DNA of 64,000 bases from an uncultured Bacteroidales bacterium (GTDB taxonomy: Bacteria; Bacteroidota; Bacteroidia; Bacteroidales; P3). The position numbers and the translations under genes are program-made. The notes below the pieces were generated by a model. That model ran no database searches. It saw nothing but the letters and a program-made list of their open reading frames with translations, and was not told the DNA's origin. Below, piece after piece: positions 15,393 through 23,254 of the stretch. The stretch is taken from NCBI GenBank assembly GCA_910586395.1, contig CAJUFX010000005.1:34454-98453 (forward strand). Direction: 5' to 3'. Positions within the stretch are counted from its first letter, which is position 1. Each line of letters begins with the position of its first letter.

Positions 15393-16364
15393 ATGCAGGA
15401 CGAGAGAAAAATAAGGTTGAACGGGATGCCGCTTGAGGCTTGTCTGCTCGATTATGTGGAGGGCGTGTTGCCGGTGGAGGAAGCGCGGGCGGTGGAAGCC
15501 TTTTTGGCGGAAAACGCGGATTGGGCGGCGCAGGTCGCGTTGTTGCGTGATCCGACGGGCATGACGGCTTTGGTGACCGGCGGTTCCGCGCCCGATGTGG
15601 AAGATGGAACGTGTCCGTCGGAACTCAAGGCGCGTCTGTTGCGGCCTGTGGAGGGCCGAGTGTCGCCGGCGCGGTCTGTCCGGCCGGCTTGGTTCGCGCG
15701 GCATGTGCGGCGGCGTACTTATCAGGCGGCCGCGGCTGTAGCCGGTTTGTTGTTGGTTGCAGGCCTCGTATTGCGGACGGTGGAACGACCGTCTGAAATA
15801 CCGTCGGCCACGAATACAGTCCGGCAACCGGCGTTTTTTGGGGATAACCCGGCGTCGGATCCGTTAGTGGAACCGGTTGCGGGAGTCGAGGCCGGATCGG
15901 CCGGGGAATTTTGGGCCCTTTCGGCGGCCGTCGCGGTGCATGAGACGGTGAAACGACTTGAAACCGAAGCGGAAACGACCTCTGGTGCGCCGTCGGTCGG
16001 AGCCATGTCGATGGGCAGGGCCGGATTATCGCGCGAACGGCTCGCCGTACCGCCTTTAAGCGCTGGCAACTTGCCGGCCGAATGGCTTGAAGCGCGTAAA
16101 CCGTCGGATCTTTTGGCGCGGGCCGAGGTGGGCGGTGTCGCTTCCGCTTCGGTGGCACTGGCGCCGGAAGTGACGGGCAGACCGGCTTCGCACGCGGCGC
16201 GCGGCCTTTTGCGGGAACCCTCCGAAATTTTGGCGCGGGCCTACGTGACGTTGGCGTGTCGGATGGAACGGCAGCGGATCCGCAGGCAAATAAAAAGGGA
16301 AGTGACGGCTTCGTTGCAGGCCGCGGCGGAAACGTCTGCGGATGTCTGGAATATATATAATTGA
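15393..16364 (+). CDS. Putative membrane anti-sigma factor
   Basis: Protein of 323 aa with one clear membrane helix (about residues 111-129, AAAAVAGLLLVAGLVL) separating a 110-residue cytoplasmic head from a 190-residue Ala/Glu/Arg-rich exported tail. The head has an anti-sigma-like opening (LEACLLDYVEGVLPVEEARAVEAFLAENADWAAQVALL), resembling the helical fold that clamps ECF sigma factors, but no zinc-binding HxxxCxxC motif. It starts directly after the sigma stop codon and overlaps the TTG-started form of the next frame. Anti-sigma function is inferred from topology and position, not from a strong motif. Confidence 0.65.
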   Translation: MQDERKIRLNGMPLEACLLDYVEGVLPVEEARAVEAFLAENADWAAQVALLRDPTGMTALVTGGSAPDVEDGTCPSELKARLLRPVEGRVSPARSVRPAWFARHVRRRTYQAAAAVAGLLLVAGLVLRTVERPSEIPSATNTVRQPAFFGDNPASDPLVEPVAGVEAGSAGEFWALSAAVAVHETVKRLETEAETTSGAPSVGAMSMGRAGLSRERLAVPPLSAGNLPAEWLEARKPSDLLARAEVGGVASASVALAPEVTGRPASHAARGLLREPSEILARAYVTLACRMERQRIRRQIKREVTASLQAAAETSADVWNIYN

Positions 16365-16378
16365 AAAATCGTGAATAT

Positions 16379-18061
16379 ATGGCAACTTATATAAGAATTC
16401 GTATCCGTACCCTGTCGGTCTTGACCGCGCTTTGCCTGCTGTCGCCGGTCTGTGCGCAGGGGGCTTGGCGGACGGTGCAGGCCGTATCCACGACGCGCTA
16501 TGTGCCGGAACAGGCTGCGTCGGAAAGCATGTCGGCGGTATCGGCCGATACCGCCGCGCCCAAGACCGGAGAGGTCGTCCCTGAGGATGACCGTCCCGGG
16601 AAAAATTCTTTGACCCGTGACGCGCAGGGCGGGCTGACGTTGCAGGTTGTCTCTTCCAGTTGGTTGGCTGTCCGTTTGGTCGGCGACGGCGCACGGGCAT
16701 CCGCCACGCCGGATATATATGCGGTCAAGGTAGCGGACGGCGTCTATCGTTTCGAAGGACAGACGGGGCGGTTCGACATAGACGGTCCCATCGAAAAACT
16801 GCATCTGACGGTGGTGGACGGTTCCGGTTTCGAATTGTCGGGCGTCAGGCCCCGTCAGGAATTGGACGTCACGGTGCGGGGCGGCGGCACGTTCCGCATC
16901 CATGCGGATTCCGTTGCGGACAAGACGGCCGACACGTTGGCGCGGCTTTCGGTAACGGCCGGACGCTGGGGCTTCGTTTCGGCCGAGGCCTGGCCGTCGC
17001 GGCAGGCTCAGGTGTCGATGACGTCCTTGTCTTCTGTCGGTTTGAACGCGGCCTCCGTTGTCCGTACCATGTCGGGGGACGGCGGGGTGTTCGCCAACCA
17101 TTTCGTTAAGCCGAATGCAGAGGCGATGTCTTGCATCGACTATGCTGAGGCGAGAAATGGTGCCTTGAAAAGGAAATCCGCCGTATCCGGTTTATCCACC
17201 GCAGCCGATTCAGTTGCCGCAGTCGGTTCACCCGGTTCATCTGGTTCACCCGACGCCCTCTATGTTTACACTCCGCCGGCGCAGGAGACTTCGTCTGTTT
17301 CCGGGGGGGGGGCTGCGGCGGAGCCGCTGACATGGGTTCAGGATTGGGCGGGTGGCTATGTGGATGGCTTTTTGCCTAGGGCATGGCGCAAGAAGCATCG
17401 GTTCAGAGGGCATTGGATGGGCTTGGAATTCGGTTACAACTATTATCATACGGCGCACGGTGGTTTGGGGACCGTTTGGCCCGAAAATCCCAACGGTTAC
17501 GAAAACCTGCAATTGAATTACGGCAAATCGGGCAGTTTCGCCTGGAATGTCTTTCAGGTCAGCGTCGGTTTCAACTCCGTCCATTGGGGCTTGGTCACGG
17601 GCATGGGGTTCCAATGGGACAACTATCGTTTTGACGAAGCCGCTACGGTACCGATGCGTGAAAACGGCAACGTCGCGTTTCATCCCTATGCCGGTGGGGA
17701 CGAACGGCACTATATCAAAAGCAAAATGGGCGTATCCTATTTCCGGATTCCGGTGCTGTTCGAATACAACCATGCTGAACGATGCGGCCGTTCCTCGTTT
17801 CATGTTTCGTTGGGCGCGATTCCCGCCGTCAAGATGATGGCTTGGGCAAAGCAGAAGTACGAGGCGGCCGACGGCCGCCGTCATAAGGATAAGTCCAAGG
17901 GCGACCTGTATATCAATCCGTTCAAGGTCGATGTCGTCGCTTCGGTGGGCTGGGGACCGTTGAGCGTGTATTTCTCCTATACGCCCACGCGGCTGTTTTT
18001 GAAAAACAAGGCCGTGGATTTGACGCCTTTCGGGTTCGGAATCTGGTTAGGCATATTTTGA
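16379..18061 (+). CDS. Outer-membrane beta-barrel protein of the sigma operon
   Basis: Exported protein of 560 aa. ATG 16379 gives MATYIRIRIRTLSVLTALCLLSPVCAQG, a signal peptide; an in-frame TTG at 16361 is less likely. Residues about 60-235 alternate polar and hydrophobic residues and resemble a beta-solenoid/GIN-type head (VKVADGVYRFEGQTGRFDIDG, LDVTVRGGGTFRIHADSV). A linker of about 240-320 contains hairpin element copy C and a run of ten G. The C-terminal half (about 330-560) has aromatic-ended strands typical of an outer-membrane barrel (GLEFGYNYYHTAHGG, WNVFQVSVGFNSVHWGLVTGMGFQWDNY, ending GFGIWLGIF). It is the third gene of the operon. No known family can be named with certainty. Confidence 0.75.
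   Translation: MATYIRIRIRTLSVLTALCLLSPVCAQGAWRTVQAVSTTRYVPEQAASESMSAVSADTAAPKTGEVVPEDDRPGKNSLTRDAQGGLTLQVVSSSWLAVRLVGDGARASATPDIYAVKVADGVYRFEGQTGRFDIDGPIEKLHLTVVDGSGFELSGVRPRQELDVTVRGGGTFRIHADSVADKTADTLARLSVTAGRWGFVSAEAWPSRQAQVSMTSLSSVGLNAASVVRTMSGDGGVFANHFVKPNAEAMSCIDYAEARNGALKRKSAVSGLSTAADSVAAVGSPGSSGSPDALYVYTPPAQETSSVSGGGAAAEPLTWVQDWAGGYVDGFLPRAWRKKHRFRGHWMGLEFGYNYYHTAHGGLGTVWPENPNGYENLQLNYGKSGSFAWNVFQVSVGFNSVHWGLVTGMGFQWDNYRFDEAATVPMRENGNVAFHPYAGGDERHYIKSKMGVSYFRIPVLFEYNHAERCGRSSFHVSLGAIPAVKMMAWAKQKYEAADGRRHKDKSKGDLYINPFKVDVVASVGWGPLSVYFSYTPTRLFLKNKAVDLTPFGFGIWLGIF
17097..17161 (+). repeat. Hairpin element copy C inside a barrel-protein gene
   Basis: A 65-nt element with outer stem ACCATTTC (17097-17104) and GAAATGGT (17154-17161), shared strand AAGCCGAATGC, middle stem GCC/GGC, GAA/TGA loop, and inner pairs GCA/TGC and CGATG/CATCG (17124-17128, 17134-17138). 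The 3' loop next to the outer stem is shorter than in the other copies. It is translated as part of the linker of the 16379-18061 protein. Confidence 0.7.
17303..17312 (+). repeat. Homopolymer of ten G within a coding region
   Basis: Ten consecutive G residues encode Gly-Gly-Gly plus the first base of Ala at about codons 309-312 of the barrel protein, between its head and barrel. A change of one or two bases would shift the frame before the barrel. Such tracts are classical sites of slipped-strand phase variation. Confidence 0.8.
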
Positions 18062-18163
18062 TAGGCTATGGCAGCGTCTTGGTTTATGTGGACGCGGTCG
18101 AGGACGAGAATGTTGATGTGGCGCAAAAACGTGCTTTGAAAAAGAACTTAAAAAAACAACGAT

Positions 18164-19039
18164 ATGAAAACGAAAAATTGGCTTGGAATCATAGGAGTGC
18201 TCTGCCTGACGGTCGGTTTGATGCAACCGGTCTGCGGCAAGCAGAAGAATATCAAAATCAGGAAATCGGGCGTTATGTTGAAAAATACCTATCGGCCGGG
18301 ACCGTTCACGCAGATAAAGGTGGGCCGTATTTTCGACGTTGAGGTTTATCCATCCGACGCCGATTCGGTGGTCATTATCGCAGACGAAAGCCTGATGCCT
18401 TATATCGAACTGCGACTCGAAGGTCGGACGCTCCATCCGGATATGGCGTTCAAGGGATTTCGCAATGTCTCCATCGAAGTGGCCGATCCGTTAGTCAAGG
18501 TCTATTGCCGGCAACTGACGGGCATTGAAGTTTCGGGCGGAAGTGAATTGGAGACCAGGGGTGTCTGCGATGCGGGCGGCGGTAAATTCCGGGCGCATTG
18601 TTCCGGTGCCTCCGAGGCGGTTTTGGCATTGACCGGCGTGGGCGACCTCGTGGCGGAGATGTCCGGGGCGGCGGAGGTGGCGATTTCGTTGGCGGAAGGC
18701 ACGTCCTCCGTCATGTGCCGGACGTCGGGCGCGTCGAAATTGGACCTTAGGACCGGGGCTTTGTCGGATTTCATAGGCGAGGTGTCGGGCGCGTCCGAAC
18801 TCAAACTGTCCGGTTCTGCCGAAAAGGCCAGTATGGAAGCCTCCGGGGCGGCGGGCCTGCGTGCCGGAAATTTTGTGATCCAAACGGCTGTTATTCAAGC
18901 CAGCGGCGGAGCCAATGCCGAACTGGCTGTAGAGAAACACTTGCAGGCGACCGCTTCCGGAGCGGGCCGTATTGTTTTTTCCGGGAATGCGGCCTATACG
19001 GCCAATACGTCGGGGGCGGGCTCCGTCTCCAAACGTTAG
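18164..19039 (+). CDS. GIN-domain (DUF2807) exported protein
   Basis: Exported protein of 291 aa with signal peptide MKTKNWLGIIGVLCLTVGLMQPVCG. The body is a repetitive beta-helix in which a SGAS/SGAA motif recurs about every 20-25 residues (CSGASEAVLAL, MSGAAEVAISL, TSGASKLDLRT, VSGASELKLSG, ASGAAGLRAGN, TSGAGSVSKR). This is the signature of the Bacteroidota head GIN domain (PF10988), annotated as putative auto-transporter adhesin although its role is not established. It is the fourth gene after the ECF sigma factor, 102 bp past the barrel gene, and shares the beta-solenoid look of that protein's N-terminal half. Confidence 0.88.
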   Translation: MKTKNWLGIIGVLCLTVGLMQPVCGKQKNIKIRKSGVMLKNTYRPGPFTQIKVGRIFDVEVYPSDADSVVIIADESLMPYIELRLEGRTLHPDMAFKGFRNVSIEVADPLVKVYCRQLTGIEVSGGSELETRGVCDAGGGKFRAHCSGASEAVLALTGVGDLVAEMSGAAEVAISLAEGTSSVMCRTSGASKLDLRTGALSDFIGEVSGASELKLSGSAEKASMEASGAAGLRAGNFVIQTAVIQASGGANAELAVEKHLQATASGAGRIVFSGNAAYTANTSGAGSVSKR

Positions 19040-19205
19040 CGTGTAGGGCGTGGAGGGGCCGGGGCATTCCGCCTCCCGATGTGTTTTGCCGCCCGATGCG
19101 GCTCGATGCGGCCGTTTATGGAAAAAATTGTATTTTTGACGGGCGATGTCCGGTGGTGCGCCGAAAGGCGGGGTGTCCGGGTTCGCCCGTTAAAAGTATC
19201 CGATT

Positions 19206-20441
19206 ATGAAGAATGCCGTGTTGCCGGAGGGCTTGCCTTCTCCGGCTTATATTTTGGACGAGACGCTGTTGAAACGCAATTTGGAGAAGATACGTGCCGT
19301 GAGTGAGGCTTCCGGTGCCGAATTTATTTTGGCGCTCAAAGGGTTCGCGATGTGGAGCGCGTTTCCGATTTTCAACGCGGCCGGTTTCAGCAAGGCCACG
19401 GCCAGTTCGCCCTGGGAGGCGCGTTTGGCGATGGAGGAGATGGGCGCGCCGGCGCATACCTACGCGCCCGCCTATACGAACGAGGAGATGGAGGAAGTGG
19501 CTTCGATGAGCAGTCACATCACGTTTAACTCGCTCTCGCAGTTCCGCCGTTTCGCCGACAAGGCCAAGGAAATCAATTCCACGGTGTCGTTGGGCTTACG
19601 GGTGAACCCGGAGCTGAGTATCGTGGAAACCGACTTATACAACCCGTGCGGCGAGAACTCCCGCCTCGGCGTGCGCCGTTCGGAACTGCCGGATCCGTCC
19701 GTCTGGCCGGCGGCTTTGGAGGGCATGCACTGCCATGCGCTCTGCGAGAGTTCGGCGGCTGAGAGCGCGTTGCTCATACGGCGGTTTGAAGAGAAATTCG
19801 GCGACTATCTGCCGCATTTGCGCTGGGTCAATTTCGGCGGCGGTCACCTCGTGACGCGGGCGGGCTACGAAACGGATGTTTTGGTCGGCGCGCTGCGCGA
19901 TTTCAAGGCGCGGCATCCGCATCTGCACGTCATTTTAGAGCCGGGCAGCGCGTTTGCGTGGGAAACCGGCTACCTGCTTTGCACGGTGCTGGATTTGTTA
20001 GAAAAACCAGGACAGCCGGCCACGGCCATCGTCAATGTCTCGTTTACGGCCCACATGCCCGACTGCTTGGAAATGCCCTATAAGCCGCAGATTGTCGGCG
20101 CGTTCGACCCCGAACATCCCGAAAAGGGCGTCTGCCGCGTTGCGGAAGGCGCTTCGCTCAGCGGCTGGTGCCGGGAAGACATCCGGCCCGAAGAATGCCG
20201 TTACGAATACCGCATTGGCGGCAACAGCTGTCTGGCCGGCGACCAGATCGGCACGTGGAAGTTCGACCATGCGTTGCGCCCCGGCGAGATGCTGCTGTTC
20301 AACGACATGATTCATTATACAATGGTCAAGACCACGACGTTCAACGGCGTCAAGCATCCGGCCGTCTGCATCGTCAAGAACGGGCAGCTGATTTACAAGC
20401 ATACGTTTACATACGCCGATTACAAAAGCCGTCAGTCGTAG
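19206..20441 (+). CDS. nspC: Carboxynorspermidine decarboxylase
   Basis: PLP-dependent decarboxylase of the alanine-racemase fold (fold III), 411 aa. In the alternative polyamine pathway it converts carboxy(nor)spermidine to (nor)spermidine. Visible features are LPSPAYILDETLLKRNLEKI at the start, the PLP-lysine segment FILALKGFAMWSAF, the family-specific HCHALCESS and RWVNFGGGH, EPGSAFAWETGYL, and the C-terminal substrate/PLP residues in GNSCLAGDQIG. The start at 19206 begins directly with the conserved region. A TATTTTTG box at 19130-19137 could drive it, though its -33 box is weak. The partner carboxynorspermidine dehydrogenase is not in this window. Confidence 0.93.
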   Translation: MKNAVLPEGLPSPAYILDETLLKRNLEKIRAVSEASGAEFILALKGFAMWSAFPIFNAAGFSKATASSPWEARLAMEEMGAPAHTYAPAYTNEEMEEVASMSSHITFNSLSQFRRFADKAKEINSTVSLGLRVNPELSIVETDLYNPCGENSRLGVRRSELPDPSVWPAALEGMHCHALCESSAAESALLIRRFEEKFGDYLPHLRWVNFGGGHLVTRAGYETDVLVGALRDFKARHPHLHVILEPGSAFAWETGYLLCTVLDLLEKPGQPATAIVNVSFTAHMPDCLEMPYKPQIVGAFDPEHPEKGVCRVAEGASLSGWCREDIRPEECRYEYRIGGNSCLAGDQIGTWKFDHALRPGEMLLFNDMIHYTMVKTTTFNGVKHPAVCIVKNGQLIYKHTFTYADYKSRQS

Positions 20442-20519
20442 CGATAGCCGCCTGCCGCGTGATGGTGGTGCGGGTTGTTAGGCCAACGGGGAACCGGCGC
20501 ATGGCGTTAGAGGAAAATT

Positions 20520-21269
20520 ATGAAAAAGGCAGTGGTATTTACGGGGGCGGGCGTGAGCGCCGAGAGCGGCATCGCCACGTTCCGCGACAGCGACGGGCTT
20601 TGGGCGAATTACCGCATCGAAGACGTCTGCACGCCGGAGGCTTTGGCGCACAACCGGGCGCAGGTGCTGGAATTTTACAACATCCGCCGGCGCGAACTCA
20701 TGGGCTGCAAGCCCAATCCGGCGCATACGGCCGTCAAGGCCTTGGAGGCGCGCTACGACGTACAGGTCATCACGCAGAACATCGACGACTTGCACGAGCG
20801 GGCGGGGAGCAGCCAAGTGCTGCACCTGCACGGCGAGTTGCGTTGCCTGCGCAGCGGTACGCAGCCCGAACGCATTTACCCCATTGAGGGCTGGAACGAA
20901 GCCGTGCAGGCCATACAGGGCGGCGGCCGTCCGGAAGACCATGTGGCCGTGTGGCGGCAGGACGAGGCGGCCCGCGACGCTTACGGCGATTTGCTCCGGC
21001 CGCACGTCGTCTTTTTCGGCGAGTCGGTGCCGAACTTTGAGCCGGCCACCGACTTGGTCAAGCAGGCCGACCTGCTGATTATCGTCGGCACGTCCTTAGC
21101 CGTTTATCCGGCGGCCGCGCTCGCCCTGTATGCCCCGCCCGCCGTGCCCGTCTATGTCGTCGATCCGAAGATTCCCGACGTCTCGGCCCTCCGCAATCCC
21201 GTCACGTGTATCGCCGAGCCCGCCTCGGTCGGGATGCCGCGCCTGGCGGAGGAACTGCTGCGGGCGTGA
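20520..21269 (+). CDS. SIR2-family NAD-dependent protein deacylase
   Basis: Sirtuin of 249 aa (usual bacterial length) that removes acetyl or longer acyl groups from lysines using NAD. Motifs: GAGVSAESGIATFRD (NAD site, 8-22), TQNIDDLHERAGSSQVLHLHGEL with the catalytic His in LHLHGEL, RPHVVFFGESVP and IIVGTSLAVYPAAAL. The four zinc cysteines of many sirtuins are missing: only one Cys follows the catalytic segment, so the small domain is probably stabilised without zinc. It follows nspC by 78 bp on the same strand and may be co-transcribed. Whether it prefers acetyl or succinyl groups cannot be told with certainty. Confidence 0.92.
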   Translation: MKKAVVFTGAGVSAESGIATFRDSDGLWANYRIEDVCTPEALAHNRAQVLEFYNIRRRELMGCKPNPAHTAVKALEARYDVQVITQNIDDLHERAGSSQVLHLHGELRCLRSGTQPERIYPIEGWNEAVQAIQGGGRPEDHVAVWRQDEAARDAYGDLLRPHVVFFGESVPNFEPATDLVKQADLLIIVGTSLAVYPAAALALYAPPAVPVYVVDPKIPDVSALRNPVTCIAEPASVGMPRLAEELLRA

Positions 21270-21277
21270 CGGGCTTG

Positions 21278-21309
21278 TTTGTTTCTGCGCTTGCCTTTCA
21301 CTATCTTTG
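21278..21309 (+). promoter_or_regulatory. Predicted promoter of the 2-hydroxyacid dehydrogenase gene
   Basis: TTTG (21278-21281), 20-nt gap, TATCTTTG (21302-21309), about 64 bp before the ATG at 21373. The leader is G/C-rich with no recognisable riboswitch. Confidence 0.65.
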
Positions 21310-21372
21310 CATGCTACGCGGGGGCGGTTCCGGTTTAGACGTGCCGTAGTCCCGCCTTAAACCCATCAGAAT

Positions 21373-22308
21373 ATGAAAATTGTAGTCGCCTATCAGATAC
21401 CGAGAGACCCGTTTCTCAATCTGCCCAGAGCCTGGGAGGTCGTATTCCCGGAAGAGGGCAAGGAATATTTTACGGACGAGGAAATCATCGAACGCATCCC
21501 CGATTGCGAAGTGTTGCTTTCCATTTTCAGCCGTCCGGTCAGCAACGCGGTCATAGACGCCGGCAAGAAACTGCGGCTTATCAGCAATTTCGGCGTCGGG
21601 TTCAACAACATCGACATCGCCTACGCGCGATCCAAAAACATCGCGGTCACGAATACGCCCGTTTCGGTCTGCAATCCGACGGCCGAACATGCCATGGCGT
21701 TGATGCTGGCCGTCAGCCGCCGCGTGGGCGAGTGCAACATCACGTTGCGTACCAAGAAAGAAAGCATTTGGGGAACGATGCGCAATCTGGGCCACACGCT
21801 GGAAGGCAAGACGCTGGGCATTGTCGGCATGGGGCGGATCGGTCGGAACGTCGCCAAGAAAGCCGAGGCTTTCGGCATGAAAATCGTCTATACCAACGCC
21901 AAGACGGAAGAGCCCGGCTACAAACGCCTGACGCTGGAGGAACTGCTCAAGACGGCCGACGTCGTGTCGTTGCATGTGCCGCTGACGCCCGAAACGCAGG
22001 GCCTCATCGGCAAGGCGGAACTGGCGTTGATGAAGCCGCAGGCCATCTTGGTCAATACGTCGCGCGGGCCGGTCGTGGACGAGGCCGCCTTAGCCGACCA
22101 TCTGGAAGCCGGCTATCTGTTCGGTGCCGGGTTGGACGTGTTCGAACAGGAACCCCATATCCACGCCAAACTGTACACGATGCCGAATGTCGTGCTGACG
22201 CCGCATGTGGGCAACGGTACCGTTGAAGCCCGTGTGGCGACGGGCGTCGAGGCCTTGGGCAACATCCTGGCCTTTTTCGCCGGCGCCCCGACCAATGTGG
22301 TGAACTAA
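21373..22308 (+). CDS. D-isomer 2-hydroxyacid dehydrogenase
   Basis: NAD(P)-dependent dehydrogenase of 311 aa from the D-2-hydroxyacid family (D-lactate, glycerate, hydroxypyruvate or phosphoglycerate type). It has the substrate-domain segment LISNFGVGFNNIDIAYA, the Rossmann motif GIVGMGRIGRNVAKKA (GxGxxG), SLHVPLTPETQGLIG, the catalytic Arg in NTSRGPVVDE, the Glu near GLDVFEQEPHI and the catalytic His in LTPHVGNGT. There is no ACT or ASB domain, so it is not a feedback-regulated long SerA. Precise substrate cannot be decided. It has its own promoter and is followed by the frd operon promoter. Confidence 0.9.
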   Translation: MKIVVAYQIPRDPFLNLPRAWEVVFPEEGKEYFTDEEIIERIPDCEVLLSIFSRPVSNAVIDAGKKLRLISNFGVGFNNIDIAYARSKNIAVTNTPVSVCNPTAEHAMALMLAVSRRVGECNITLRTKKESIWGTMRNLGHTLEGKTLGIVGMGRIGRNVAKKAEAFGMKIVYTNAKTEEPGYKRLTLEELLKTADVVSLHVPLTPETQGLIGKAELALMKPQAILVNTSRGPVVDEAALADHLEAGYLFGAGLDVFEQEPHIHAKLYTMPNVVLTPHVGNGTVEARVATGVEALGNILAFFAGAPTNVVN

Positions 22309-22320
22309 ATGAATTTTCAT

Positions 22321-22351
22321 TTGGCTCTGTTCACGCCTTTCACTATCTTTG
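22321..22351 (+). promoter_or_regulatory. Predicted promoter of the fumarate reductase operon
   Basis: TTGG (22321-22324), 19-nt gap, TATCTTTG (22344-22351), about 40 bp before the first gene. Full match to the Bacteroidota consensus. Confidence 0.72.
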
Positions 22352-22390
22352 CAACTTTGAGATTTTTACGATTTAAAAAACTAAGGTATT

Positions 22391-23230
22391 ATGAATAAAT
22401 GTCTTCACTACGCTTCTGTAACCAAAAAAGTTACGTTGGCGATTATCGGCGGGTTCCTGATGATATTCCTGCTGTTGCACGCGGGCATCAATCTGTGTTT
22501 GTTGCGCGACGACGGAGGCGAATGGTATAGGGCCGCTTGCCATTTCATGGGTACGAATGTTATTATAAAGGTATTCGAATATGTTTTGTTCGCGGCCTTT
22601 ATCCTGCACATTCTGTTGGCTATCGTATTGCAGATTCAGAACTGGCGCGCCCGTGGTCCCGTAGGTTACAAAATACCCAATAAATCGGCCACGCGTCCCG
22701 GTTCCAAATACATGATTTATACCGGTATTTTGGTGCTTATCTTCCTGGGCATCCACATGATGAACTTCTACTTTGTCAAGAAAGGCTGGGTGGAAGGCCG
22801 TTATCTTGTAGAACTCAGTAGTATAGACAAGGTTGATCCGGCCGTCTTGGAACAGAACCAAATGCAAATCGTGTCTTTGTTCCAGGCTCAGGACGGAGAT
22901 GCGTCCAACGCTTATGGTATCAAGTCGGTGGCCGATGATTTGACCAAAGACGAGCTCGCGCTCTTCGGCGATGGTTTCACGGCTTACGAACCCGACTTCT
23001 ACAACATGGCCATCACGTTGTTTTCCAATACGGCTTATGTGCTCATCTATCTGATTCTGATTGTCGCGCTGGCCATCCACCTGCGCCATGCGTTCGGTTC
23101 GGCTTTCCAGACCTTGGGTTGGAACCATCCCAAATATACGCCTTTCGTCGAAGGCTTCGGCTTGTTCTATGCCGCATTGATCGGCGTGATGTTCGGCATC
23201 GTCCCGATTTGGTTTCTCTTAATCTATTAA
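22391..23230 (+). CDS. Succinate dehydrogenase/fumarate reductase cytochrome b subunit
   Basis: Membrane anchor of complex II, 279 aa, of the single-subunit cytochrome b558 type that binds heme and menaquinone. Five hydrophobic segments lie at about 17-38, 63-83, 110-128, 200-225 and 250-275. Candidate heme-ligand histidines are in LLLHAGIN, FILHILLAI, FLGIHMMNF and AIHLRHAFG. The loop at about 135-195 is longer than in some relatives. It is first in the operon with the flavoprotein and iron-sulfur genes, 24 bp before the next start. In anaerobic Bacteroidales this enzyme normally runs as fumarate reductase (established for the group), supporting succinate/propionate formation. Confidence 0.93.
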   Translation: MNKCLHYASVTKKVTLAIIGGFLMIFLLLHAGINLCLLRDDGGEWYRAACHFMGTNVIIKVFEYVLFAAFILHILLAIVLQIQNWRARGPVGYKIPNKSATRPGSKYMIYTGILVLIFLGIHMMNFYFVKKGWVEGRYLVELSSIDKVDPAVLEQNQMQIVSLFQAQDGDASNAYGIKSVADDLTKDELALFGDGFTAYEPDFYNMAITLFSNTAYVLIYLILIVALAIHLRHAFGSAFQTLGWNHPKYTPFVEGFGLFYAALIGVMFGIVPIWFLLIY

Positions 23231-23254
23231 TGCTAACGCGTAAAAAGAAAAGAT

